Of a DNA stretch of 64,000 nucleotides, positions 33,002-41,524 are shown in pieces. Every line of letters begins with the position of its first letter. Positions within the stretch are counted from its first letter, which is position 1. The notes under the pieces were generated by a model. It searched no databases, had not been told where the DNA came from, and was given only the letters and a program-made list of their open reading frames with translations. Made by a program: the position numbers and the translations under genes. This DNA comes from Fumia sp045645505 (GTDB lineage Bacteria > Bacillota > Clostridia > Oscillospirales > Ruminococcaceae): NCBI GenBank assembly GCA_045645505.1, contig JAZRIW010000002.1, forward strand, positions 1 to 64,000. The letters are read 5' to 3'.

Positions 33002-34545
33002 TCTTCTTTTGATTTTATGGTTTTAAGTTCTTTCATATAACTTTTTGCGTCTTTTATAAAACTTGCAACAATCAATACCATAATTATACCAACAGGAAAT
33101 GCTGCTACAATACTGACGGTCTGCAAATTGCTCATAGAACTTTCAGAGAACACCAAAGCAATCGGGAGTAAAATCAAAATTATGCACCACATAAACTGAA
33201 TAACCTTGTTAGGCTGTTCACCATCTTCTAATTTATGGTAACTGTAGCAGGAAGCTGTAAGTGCGATAGAATCAAATGAAGTTGCGTAAAAAGCAATCAT
33301 TGTTGCAAATACGAGTATAAGTACAAATTTCTTGCAAGGTAAAGTGTTTATGATATTTGTAATCAAGGCATAAAGATCTCCTGTTTCTTCGTATTGTGTC
33401 AGGAAATCTGCAGCACCTTTAGCCTGTAAAGACATAGGATAGTTACCAAGGATAATAAAGCTTACTATAGTGGAACCTACGCCGAAAATATAACCTCCGA
33501 GGATTGTCTGACGTACTGTTCTGCCTCTTGAGATATTACCGATAAAGAATGGGGCAGCAACACACCATACCATCCAGTATGCCCAGTAGTAAATTGTCCA
33601 GTTTTGTGAAAAGTTTGTAGTTCTGTTTGGATCAACATAAGTCGAAAGACCTATAAAGTTTTGCACCATTCTGCCGAGAGATTCAAAACCTGTTTCGATG
33701 ATATATTTTGCTTCTCCACCGAATACGAGTACGTATAAAAGAAGTCCGAAAAACATATAGATACATGCGTTTGCAAGGAAACTGATGCCTTTGAACCCAC
33801 GGAGCAGAGAATATGTATATACAGCACAGGTGATTATGAGGATAATGATAGTCACCATAGTTCTGCTAAGCTCTATACCAAAAAGAACGTTAACAATATT
33901 AGCCATAAGAGGAGTAGCAACGCTGAAAGTGGTTGCAGTGCCTGCAATTAAAGCAAATACTGCGAGCAAGTCGATGATTCTGCCTAAGAAACCGTCTGTA
34001 TGTTTTCCTAAAACAGGACGACAAGCTTCAGAATATTTTTGACGTTCCCTTTTGCGGACATGGAGCATAAAACCGAAAGCAACTGCTAATACAAGATAGA
34101 ATCCCCAGGGGATTAAACTCCAGTGAAATAAAGGAAATACTCCTGCCCATTCCTGCATACCACCAAGCTCTTCAATATGGGGATCCACAGCATACATGGC
34201 CCATTCAGAGAACGAATAGAATAAAATATCAGCGGCAAGGCCACAAGTGAACATCATTGAACCCCAGGCAAAGAAAGAATATTTAGGTTTTTCATCAGGT
34301 TTACCGAGAACAATGTCACCATATTTAGAAAATGCAACAAACATTGAAATAATAAATACCCCAAGACCTATAAGTAAATAATACACGCCAAAGGTATCCC
34401 CGAAAAGGAAACGGATCTGGCTTAATACTATGTTAGATTGTTCGGGCATAAAGAAAAATACAACGCAAAGTGAAATTATAATTGCGAGTGGAAGTAATGT
34501 AATCATCCAATCGACTTTTCTTGATGTATTGGTTTTTGTTTTCAT
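32998..34545 (-). CDS. BCCT-family choline/betaine/carnitine transporter
   Basis: A 515-residue membrane protein with 12 predicted segments. The BCCT signature region WTIYYWAYWMVWCVAAPFF with the following GRTVRQ is intact, as is the GSMMFTCGLAADILFYS stretch of helix 3-4. Members import choline, glycine betaine or carnitine, driven by Na+ or H+ or by exchange. It lies 27 nt behind the choline kinase fusion gene and is probably cotranscribed with it, which points to choline as the substrate. No long osmosensory tail is present. Confidence 0.92.
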   Translation of the reverse strand: MKTKTNTSRKVDWMITLLPLAIIISLCVVFFFMPEQSNIVLSQIRFLFGDTFGVYYLLIGLGVFIISMFVAFSKYGDIVLGKPDEKPKYSFFAWGSMMFTCGLAADILFYSFSEWAMYAVDPHIEELGGMQEWAGVFPLFHWSLIPWGFYLVLAVAFGFMLHVRKRERQKYSEACRPVLGKHTDGFLGRIIDLLAVFALIAGTATTFSVATPLMANIVNVLFGIELSRTMVTIIILIITCAVYTYSLLRGFKGISFLANACIYMFFGLLLYVLVFGGEAKYIIETGFESLGRMVQNFIGLSTYVDPNRTTNFSQNWTIYYWAYWMVWCVAAPFFIGNISRGRTVRQTILGGYIFGVGSTIVSFIILGNYPMSLQAKGAADFLTQYEETGDLYALITNIINTLPCKKFVLILVFATMIAFYATSFDSIALTASCYSYHKLEDGEQPNKVIQFMWCIILILLPIALVFSESSMSNLQTVSIVAAFPVGIIMVLIVASFIKDAKSYMKELKTIKSKEE

Positions 34546-34572
34546 TTTAATACTCCTTTCGTGACCTGCGAG

Positions 34573-36444
34573 TTAATTTCCATAGTTAAAGTCAGGATTT
34601 TTCTCCCATTCTTCTATCATTTTAAGAGCTCTGTTAAATCTGTCCTGGCCATAACTTCCAAAGTCATCGCCTTTTGATTCTTTGACAATGGTCCAGACAC
34701 TCCATAAAAAGTCCAGTGCAATTTTGAAAATCAGTATCTTTTCTTTATAAATTGACAAATCCACTTTTTCATTTTCAAAATAGTAGCTGAAGAACAGTTC
34801 TTCGTCTTCAGGTGAAAAATCATTTTCAACAAACAAAGCAGCGACGTCAACCATAGGGTCATTAATACCTGAATATTCCCAGTCGATAAGATAAAGACGT
34901 CCGTTTTCATCTTTAACCAGGTTTTCTGCCACTAAATCGTTGTGACAAGGTTTTTGGTCATATCCTATTTTTTCAAGTCGTTTTGTCAAAGCAAAAACTC
35001 TTTTTCGTAAACTTTCATATCCGTCGAATTTTTTTATAGTTGGTGAATCACAAAGCTTTTCGTATTTAAGCGTTTCTTCAAACGGATTAAATGTGTTTTG
35101 GAATAATATATCCGAGGTGTGAAGCTTTTTGAGAATTTTTGCGGCAGCTTTCATATTGTTTTCAAGCTTTACTGTGCGTGAGTTTAAAGTTTCCGCATTA
35201 TTTATATATTCACTTATTTTTATACCTGTTGTTTCGTTACAATAGATAAGTTTACAATTAAGACCATAGTCAGAAGCGATTTGGGCATTACGCTTTTCGT
35301 TCACTCTGCTTATCATACTTTCTGTCATTCTGCCGGGAAGTCTTAAAATATATTTTTTTCCATTTACTTTTACAAAATAATTTGTATTTGTAAGTCCGCC
35401 TGCAAAGTAAATTTCATCAATATCTTTGTCAGTTACAGATAAAATTTCCATAATAGTATCTGCGGCAAATTTTTCTTTCATTTCTTTTTCTTTTCGTAAG
35501 ATACGAGGGTAAACAATATTCACAAGATTTTCATATTGTTTTAAGGATTCAACTTTACTCCAGACTAAATCATCTACAATAATTCCTGAAAAGTTGTAAA
35601 TTCTTCCTATATTTTCCAAAACATACTCGAAGTTTAAAAAGGGGTTTTTATTTTCCTTAAAATATTCAAGCATTTTAGAGAAAATTTCCAAAGGGATTTT
35701 GGCAATACCTGTTAATTCACCTTGCACCTTGTTGATTTGATGAATATCTTTACTTATTCTGAAAATATCACCATTACTGTCAAGCTCGACGAAAGCTTCA
35801 TTTCCATGTCCGCTTGGTGCTGCGATGGTTGCTGCAAAAGGATTTTCCGACTCTAAGAGTTCGGTGATAGCTCTTTGTTCAAAAACAATATCGCTTTTTA
35901 AAACAATGAAATCTTCATTTATATATTCTTTGGCAAGGTTGAGTCCGTACATAGTTCCTGACCATTTATATCGGGGATTTTCTATAACAGCGACACATTG
36001 CTTGTTTTTTAAATGTTCTTTTAATTCTTTGAAATGATATCCGGCAACAAGTATAAATTTTTCAATACCGCTTTGTTCAAGTACTAAAATATTTCTGTCA
36101 ATGATCTTTTTTTCGTCTAAACTGAGAAGTGAAACGGGAGTTTTAAAATCTTCTCTTGAACCTGCCGATAAAATTACTGCAGTTTTAATGTTATTGTTTT
36201 GCGAGGGAAGCGAAAGTTTTGAGTTCCTTTGAGTAAGTAAAGTGTTTTCTAAAAGTTCTTTTCCTTTTAAAGTAATTAAAAAAGGAGCTCCTTTTCCTTT
36301 TTTTGAAATATATCCGTTTTCATTGGCAGTTTTTAAAAGGGAATTTACCTTTCCCACAGAAATATTAACTTTTTCTGCCAAATCACGTTGACTTTTCACA
36401 GATTGGTTGTTAATTGCTTTCAAAAGCTTGAATAAATCTTCCAT
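34573..36444 (-). CDS. Winged-helix / nucleotidyltransferase / choline kinase fusion (LicC-LicA type)
   Basis: A 623-residue three-part protein. Residues about 1-60 form a winged helix-turn-helix (SQRDLAEKVNISVGKVN). Residues about 84-330 resemble a sugar-phosphate/phosphocholine nucleotidyltransferase of the LicC type (AVILSAG start, ENPRYKWSGTMYGL, LKSDIVFE). Residues about 340-615 are a LicA-type choline/ethanolamine kinase with GGLTNTNYFV, the catalytic CHNDLVAENL and the metal-binding LIDWEYSG. Together with the BCCT gene behind it this should take choline to CDP-choline for surface decoration. ATG 36444 is chosen for its AAAGGAG. The loop after AVILSAG is shorter than usual. Confidence 0.85.
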   Translation of the reverse strand: MEDLFKLLKAINNQSVKSQRDLAEKVNISVGKVNSLLKTANENGYISKKGKGAPFLITLKGKELLENTLLTQRNSKLSLPSQNNNIKTAVILSAGSREDFKTPVSLLSLDEKKIIDRNILVLEQSGIEKFILVAGYHFKELKEHLKNKQCVAVIENPRYKWSGTMYGLNLAKEYINEDFIVLKSDIVFEQRAITELLESENPFAATIAAPSGHGNEAFVELDSNGDIFRISKDIHQINKVQGELTGIAKIPLEIFSKMLEYFKENKNPFLNFEYVLENIGRIYNFSGIIVDDLVWSKVESLKQYENLVNIVYPRILRKEKEMKEKFAADTIMEILSVTDKDIDEIYFAGGLTNTNYFVKVNGKKYILRLPGRMTESMISRVNEKRNAQIASDYGLNCKLIYCNETTGIKISEYINNAETLNSRTVKLENNMKAAAKILKKLHTSDILFQNTFNPFEETLKYEKLCDSPTIKKFDGYESLRKRVFALTKRLEKIGYDQKPCHNDLVAENLVKDENGRLYLIDWEYSGINDPMVDVAALFVENDFSPEDEELFFSYYFENEKVDLSIYKEKILIFKIALDFLWSVWTIVKESKGDDFGSYGQDRFNRALKMIEEWEKNPDFNYGN

Positions 36445-36454
36445 AAAAGCTCCT

Positions 36455-36506
36455 TTGTTCAAAAATTGAATGTTCAATACGAGTATATATTACTATTATT
36501 TGAACA
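36455..36506. promoter_or_regulatory. Repeated TGTTCAA operator-like elements
   Basis: TGTTCAA occurs at 36456-36462 and 36471-36477 and its inverse TTGAACA at 36500-36506. The middle copy lies inside the near-palindrome ATTGAA-TG-TTCAAT (36465-36478). The copies flank the -10 and enter the spacer of the fusion gene promoter, as expected for a repressor site. The DNA-binding domain of the fusion protein is the obvious candidate ligand. Confidence 0.45.
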
Positions 36507-36515
36507 CTTTGTCAA
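36487..36515 (-). promoter_or_regulatory. SigA promoter of the choline kinase fusion
   Basis: On the minus strand perfect TTGACA (36515-36510), 17-nt spacer and TAATAT (36492-36487). Confidence 0.82.
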
Positions 36516-36539
36516 TACTTTTATTTTTAAAAAAATAAT

Positions 36540-36568
36540 TTGAATATTTATAAATATTATGGTAAAAT
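36540..36568 (+). promoter_or_regulatory. SigA promoter of nagA
   Basis: TTGAAT (36540-36545), 17-nt spacer and TAAAAT (36563-36568), 33 nt before the nagA start and back to back with the fusion gene promoter. Confidence 0.7.
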
Positions 36569-36601
36569 GAAAAAAATACAATATGCAAAGAGGTTTTGAT
36601 T

Positions 36602-37735
36602 ATGCTTTTTAAAAATGGTTTGGTTTTTACAGGGAATGGTATTTTTGAAGAAGTTGATGTCAGGATAAAAGATGGTGTTATTAAAGATATAGGAAAAAAT
36701 CTTTCCTGTGATGATGAGATAATTGATATCAAAGGTAAAAAATTGATTCCCGGTTTTATTGACGTACATACTCATGGCTGCGGAGGCTGTGATTTTTGTG
36801 ACGGTAAGAAGGAATCATTTGAAAATATGGCGGATACATATATAAAATTTGGTGTTACTACCGTTGTAACTACTTCAATGGCACTTCATAAAGAAGAACT
36901 TAAAAAATATTTTTCAGTATTTAAGGATTTTGCTGATAATCAGGGCAAAAAAGGTTCAAGAATTTGCGGAATCAATATGGAAGGCCCTTTTTTGAGTGTT
37001 GCAAAAAAAGGTGCTCACAAGGAAGAGTGTATAATTCCTGCTGATTATGAGTTTTTTAAAGAAATTAATGAATTAAGCGGAAATCGTATAAAATTGGTTG
37101 ATGTAGCGCCTGAAGTTCAGGGAAATCTTGATTTTATTGAAAAAGTTAAAGATGAGGTAACAGTTTGTGTAGCTCATACCGATGGTGGATATGACGTTTG
37201 TACTGAAGCTTATAAAAGGGGTGCAAAAAGCACGACACATCTTTTTAATGCTATGACTCCTTTGTCTCATCGTGAGCCTGGTGCGGTAGGTGCCGCTTGC
37301 GACAGTGATGCATTTGTAGAACTCATCTGCGACGGTGTGCATATTCATCCTGCGGTATTGCGTACTGCTTTTAAAATATTTGGTGAGGACAGAATTTGCA
37401 TAGTTTCTGATTCTATGTGTGCGGCAGGGATGCCGGATGGAGTTTATATTTTAGGCGGACAGGATGTTTATGTAAAAGACGGAAAAGCGACACTTGAAAA
37501 TGGAGTTATCGCAGGTTCTGTTGCTAATAGTCTTACCGGAGTTAAGAATCTCATTAAATTCGGTATCAAAGAGGAGACTGTTCTTAAAGCGGCTACCATA
37601 AATCCTGCGAGAGTTATTAATATCGATGATGTTACGGGAAGTATTGCTAAGGGGAAATATGCCGACCTTTTGGTTGTTGATGACAGCTACAATATTGAAG
37701 CTGTTTTCCGTGATGGTGTAAAACAAAATATTTAA
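36602..37735 (+). CDS. nagA: N-acetylglucosamine-6-phosphate deacetylase
   Basis: A 377-residue amidohydrolase that removes the acetyl group from GlcNAc-6-phosphate, feeding cell-wall recycling or glycolysis. Metal-binding HTHG (PGFIDVHTHG), the NMEGPFLS glutamate, the two histidines in VAHTDGG and STTHLFNAM, and the catalytic Asp in VSDSM are all visible. ATG 36602 is preferred over TTG 36596 by spacing to AAAGAGG. It stands alone with its own promoter and terminator; no nagB or PTS gene is adjacent. Confidence 0.95.
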   Translation: MLFKNGLVFTGNGIFEEVDVRIKDGVIKDIGKNLSCDDEIIDIKGKKLIPGFIDVHTHGCGGCDFCDGKKESFENMADTYIKFGVTTVVTTSMALHKEELKKYFSVFKDFADNQGKKGSRICGINMEGPFLSVAKKGAHKEECIIPADYEFFKEINELSGNRIKLVDVAPEVQGNLDFIEKVKDEVTVCVAHTDGGYDVCTEAYKRGAKSTTHLFNAMTPLSHREPGAVGAACDSDAFVELICDGVHIHPAVLRTAFKIFGEDRICIVSDSMCAAGMPDGVYILGGQDVYVKDGKATLENGVIAGSVANSLTGVKNLIKFGIKEETVLKAATINPARVINIDDVTGSIAKGKYADLLVVDDSYNIEAVFRDGVKQNI

Positions 37736-37736
37736 T

Positions 37737-37778
37737 AAAAGAGTGCGGTTTTTATTAAACCGCACTCTTTTATTTTTA
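37737..37778. terminator. Bidirectional terminator between nagA and mazF
   Basis: AAAAGAGTGCGGTTT (37737-37751) pairs perfectly with AAACCGCACTCTTTT (37757-37771) around TTATT. Confidence 0.93.
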
Positions 37779-38126
37779 TTATAAATTAAGCCCGAAACTT
37801 ATCGAAATTGCAGAATTTACATTATTCATAGCTTCCGGAGTGAGTTCTCCCATTTTTTCTTTAAGCCGTTTTTTGTCGATAGTTCTCACTTGTTCTAATA
37901 ATACAACAGAATTTTTAGCGAGACCACAACTTTCTGCATTTAATTCGATATGTGTAGGCAATTTAGCTTTGTATTTTTGACTTGTGATTGCAGCTGCAAT
38001 CACCGTGGGACTATATTTGTTGCCGACATCATTCTGAACAATAAGTACAGGACGTATTCCTCCTTGTTCTGAGCCTATTACCGGACTTAAATCGGCATAA
38101 TAAATTTCTCCCCTTTTGACGAACAC
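37779..38126 (-). CDS. MazF/PemK-family endoribonuclease toxin (EndoA-like)
   Basis: A 115-residue protein that covers the whole MazF fold: VKRGEIYYADLSPVIGSEQGGIRPVLI at the N terminus, AAAITS in the middle and LLEQVRTIDKKRL toward the end, as in the Bacillus NdoA toxin that cuts mRNA at short sequences. The start is GTG 38126 with AAGGAGTGG upstream. No antitoxin gene is found in the 190 nt before it or after it, which is unusual for this family. Confidence 0.92.
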   Translation of the reverse strand: MFVKRGEIYYADLSPVIGSEQGGIRPVLIVQNDVGNKYSPTVIAAAITSQKYKAKLPTHIELNAESCGLAKNSVVLLEQVRTIDKKRLKEKMGELTPEAMNNVNSAISISFGLNL

Positions 38127-38272
38127 TTGGCTCCACTCCTTTTGGCTTAGTGTTTATATTATTTACATAAAAAATTATTTTCATTCAATAGTAGTAATCT
38201 TTATTTATAATATTTTTAAAGCCTTTAAAGTGTACCTGTTTTTGATTTTTAAATGTATAGAGAGAAATTTTT

Positions 38273-38312
38273 ATAATAAAAAAGCAGAAACAAAAAAATT
38301 GTTTCTGCTTTT
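38273..38312 (-). terminator. Terminator of the GH94 gene
   Basis: AAAAGCAGAAACAA (38280-38293) pairs with TTGTTTCTGCTTTT (38299-38312); reading leftward the stem is followed by TTTTTTATTAT. The stretch 38127-38272 holds no further recognised feature. Confidence 0.85.
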
Positions 38313-38315
38313 ATG

Positions 38316-40622
38316 TTAACCTAATATAATTTTTATTTTCAAAGTATCAACGTTTTTAAGTGGCACATAATTGCTGTCTTGTTTAATTCCGTCAACATAC
38401 AATTCTTTTATTCCACTGCACACTCCGTTTGGATTTTCTATTTCTATTTCGTATGTAGTTTTGCGGAATAAACGCTTTCCGCTCAATTGTTTCCATTCGC
38501 TTGGGATACATGGATTAAATGTAACACCATTGTATTCAGGGTGGAAACCTAACATATATTGTGAAATTGAACGATATACCCAGCCTGCAGTACCTGTAAT
38601 CCAAGCGAATGTGGTTTCGCCTTCACGTGGGTTAGAGGGTCCATTATACATATTTGTATATGAATAGGGCTCACAACCTGAATGGTCAGAAGGATTCAAT
38701 TCGCTGTCAGGAGTGATTTTTAATAAGGTTTCATATCCTTCGTTTCCTCTTCCCTGGATAAAATCGCTTATTACTTTAAAGGAAGCACCATGACAGTAAG
38801 GAGCTCCGTTTTCCCAGATTCCCGGCACAAATCCTGTAAGTCTTCCTACGCTTGGATCATATTTTGTATAGGGGGGATATAAGGTAAGAGGGCCATAATC
38901 GGTATCAAGATATTTATCTACTGCTTTAAGACATTTTTCTTTGTAATCGTCCGGTGCAATTCCAAGCATAGTTGCCCATACCTGACTGTTAAGATAAATA
39001 CTGCCTTCTTCGTTTTCGTGAGAACCTACAGGCTTTCCGTCATCGGTATAACCTGCAAGATACCATTCACCATCCCAACCATATGTATTGATTGCTACTT
39101 TGATACGCTCAGCTCTTTCAAGCATTTCTTTTTCGATTTCAGCATCATTTTTGAGTTCTCGTGCCATCTCGGCTGTCTGTAACAATGAATTATAAAGTGC
39201 AATGGAAGTCCATACACTTTCACCCTTGCCACCTTTGCCCATTCCGTTAAGGGAATCGTTCCAGTCACCCTTATGAGCCAAAACCAATCCGTGACAGCCA
39301 ACATCGTCTGAAGAATAACGTATAGTGGTAAGGATATGTTCCCATACAGTATCTTCACCTTCATCAAGATAACGCACGGGCATATCAAGAAAAGCAAAGT
39401 CACCGGTTTCTTTAATATAAGCGTTGACAGTAGAGGGTACCCAGGTAGGACCATCGGACATTTCTCTGTCTTTTAAAGGATTCCAACCACGCACACATCT
39501 TCCTGTGTGATATATCTGTTCAAGGGTTTCGTAAATTTTGTCTTTAGAAAGAGTTTTATTAAATGCTGCAACTGCCCAGGCGTCCTGAAGCTGGTCTCTG
39601 AATCCCTTACCGGGGCCGCGTCCCACTTCAACACAAAGTTGCACTTGTTGTTTTAACCAGTAATTTGCAAGGTGGTTGATAGTAGCATTTGGAGTGTTTA
39701 TAATCATTAAGTTGCTGAGTTTATCTTTATTTTCACGATTCTTTTTAAGTGTTTCGGAAAAATAACCGGGTTTTAATAATTTATCAGCAACTTTTTTAGC
39801 TGTTTCTTTGTTGTTTGCTATTCCGGCAACAAAATGAATTTGTTTTTTCTCACCGGGGTTTAGAGTAATTATATGTTCAAATACACCTACTAAAGGTTCA
39901 CAGGCACCTATTGAATTTCTGAGTTTTCCTTCAGCCAATGCATCGGGAAGTCTTATATCACCGTAAGCACCGATAAAACGGTCCTTTGAGGTGTCAAATC
40001 CGCTTATCTCATAATCGGAGGCACAAAAGCCATTATACCAGTCGTGAGGACGTTCTTCGTCGGGGTGTATTGCATAAATCATTTTTGCGTCTTCATCATA
40101 GTATGCACGGCCCCAACTGCCGAATCCCGTTGTTGTTACAAATCCCAGTAAAGAAAATTCCATAAAAGGATAAACTGCGATTTTACGTGATTTTGTGTCA
40201 TTGTTTGTAAGTTCTATTTCCCATATCTCTGCAGGTTCGTCATGAGCTACAGTTGCACATAATCTGACATTAATGTTGTCTTTTTCTCCTTCGATTATTG
40301 TGTAACCGAGGCCATGGGTACACTTATATAAATCAAGAGGTTCTTTGGTAGGATACCAGCCGGGATTCCAGAGTTTTTTACTTTCAAAATCTTTTATATA
40401 AAAATAACGGTTTCCGTTTGCGATAAGCTGAGCTCGTGGTTTTCCTGTTACACCCATAAAGAAGGATGTGGCATCACCATATGCTCCTGCACCACCTCCG
40501 GTGTGGTTTATTGCGGATACAAATTTATCATTCCACATATAGTTTAAAAGCGGACGCTTAGGGTTTACTTTTGTTATGATATATTCGTTACCCGTATTTG
40601 AAAAATTACCTATTCCTGACAT
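38316..40622 (-). CDS. GH94-family glycoside phosphorylase
   Basis: A 768-residue cytoplasmic enzyme of glycoside hydrolase family 94 (former GT36), which splits beta-linked disaccharides or oligosaccharides with phosphate to give a sugar 1-phosphate. The N-terminal beta-sandwich (about 1-270) leads by a helical linker to the (alpha/alpha)6 barrel (about 310-690); the GFRDQLQDA and KGDWND motifs, the latter holding the catalytic Asp, are intact. Specificity (cellobiose, cellodextrin, laminaribiose, chitobiose and others occur) cannot be read here. ATG 40622 is chosen for its GAAAGGAG. No sugar transporter is adjacent. Confidence 0.9.
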   Translation of the reverse strand: MSGIGNFSNTGNEYIITKVNPKRPLLNYMWNDKFVSAINHTGGGAGAYGDATSFFMGVTGKPRAQLIANGNRYFYIKDFESKKLWNPGWYPTKEPLDLYKCTHGLGYTIIEGEKDNINVRLCATVAHDEPAEIWEIELTNNDTKSRKIAVYPFMEFSLLGFVTTTGFGSWGRAYYDEDAKMIYAIHPDEERPHDWYNGFCASDYEISGFDTSKDRFIGAYGDIRLPDALAEGKLRNSIGACEPLVGVFEHIITLNPGEKKQIHFVAGIANNKETAKKVADKLLKPGYFSETLKKNRENKDKLSNLMIINTPNATINHLANYWLKQQVQLCVEVGRGPGKGFRDQLQDAWAVAAFNKTLSKDKIYETLEQIYHTGRCVRGWNPLKDREMSDGPTWVPSTVNAYIKETGDFAFLDMPVRYLDEGEDTVWEHILTTIRYSSDDVGCHGLVLAHKGDWNDSLNGMGKGGKGESVWTSIALYNSLLQTAEMARELKNDAEIEKEMLERAERIKVAINTYGWDGEWYLAGYTDDGKPVGSHENEEGSIYLNSQVWATMLGIAPDDYKEKCLKAVDKYLDTDYGPLTLYPPYTKYDPSVGRLTGFVPGIWENGAPYCHGASFKVISDFIQGRGNEGYETLLKITPDSELNPSDHSGCEPYSYTNMYNGPSNPREGETTFAWITGTAGWVYRSISQYMLGFHPEYNGVTFNPCIPSEWKQLSGKRLFRKTTYEIEIENPNGVCSGIKELYVDGIKQDSNYVPLKNVDTLKIKIILG

Positions 40623-40746
40623 CTTATATTCTCCTTTCAAATATAACGATACAAATATATTATATATCAATTAAAGCTTGAAAGGAATACATAAATCAAA
40701 TAAAAAATATCATAAAATAAATATATTTTAAAATGAGAGAAAATTG

Positions 40747-41415
40747 TTAAATTATCTTTCCATCTGAAATCTTTATAATTCTTTCTGCATAGGAAGCTAC
40801 TTTTTTATCATGGGTGATAATAATTACGGTTTTACCGTCATTATGAAGATTTAAAAGAAGTTTCATAACTTCTTCTCCGGTTTGCGAATCGAGGTTTCCG
40901 GTTGGTTCATCTGCTAAAATTATCGGTGGTTTTCCTACTATTGCACGGGCTATTGCCACTCTTTGCTGCTGACCTCCTGACATCTGGGAGGGAAGATGAT
41001 GAATTCTTTTTGATAGCCCCATAAGGTTCAGCGCTTCGGTAGCTTTCTTTTTACGTTCGTTATTCGAAATTCCTCTGTAAATCAGAGGAAGTTCAACGTT
41101 TTCTAATGCTGTAAGCCCCGGAATAAGATGAAACCCCTGGAAAACAAATCCGATTTTCTGATTTCTTATTTTACTTAATTTTTCATCATCAAATGAAGAA
41201 ACGTCTCTTCCTTCTAAAAAATAATTTCCTGATGTGGGGGTATCAAGGCATCCTAAAATGTTCATCATAGTGGATTTTCCTGAGCCGGAACTTCCGGTAA
41301 TAGCTAAAAGTTCACCTTTTTTGATAATGAGATTTATATTTTTAAGAGCTTTTACTTCATCTTCCGGAGAGGGATAAATTTTATATACGTTTTTTAATTC
41401 AATACAAATTCCCAT
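40747..41415 (-). CDS. ABC transporter ATP-binding protein, MacB/LolD type
   Basis: A 222-residue ATPase. Walker A GSSGSGKST (about 40-48), Q-loop FVFQGFHLIPGLTALENVELP typical of the MacB/LolD/FtsE group, signature MSGGQQQR, Walker B ILADEPTGNLD and the H-loop ITHD are all intact. Members normally work with an FtsX/MacB-like permease in lipoprotein release, peptide export or signalling. No permease gene is found on either side, so the partner must be encoded elsewhere. The ribosome binding site is AAGGAG. Confidence 0.93.
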   Translation of the reverse strand: MGICIELKNVYKIYPSPEDEVKALKNINLIIKKGELLAITGSSGSGKSTMMNILGCLDTPTSGNYFLEGRDVSSFDDEKLSKIRNQKIGFVFQGFHLIPGLTALENVELPLIYRGISNNERKKKATEALNLMGLSKRIHHLPSQMSGGQQQRVAIARAIVGKPPIILADEPTGNLDSQTGEEVMKLLLNLHNDGKTVIIITHDKKVASYAERIIKISDGKII

Positions 41416-41524
41416 CTTTTCTCCTTTTTAAAATTTTTGTTAATTTGAGTATATTGTTCTTTTTAATTTCAGAGATTTTTGATATAATAATTTTAATATA
41501 TCCGAAAGAGTGTGAAAAAAACGT

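Noticed and set aside
38127..38272. Search for a mazE-type antitoxin upstream of mazF
   Set aside because: The minus strand has no frame of useful length with a ribosome site here; the plus-strand 67-residue frame overlaps mazF and runs into the GH94 terminator.
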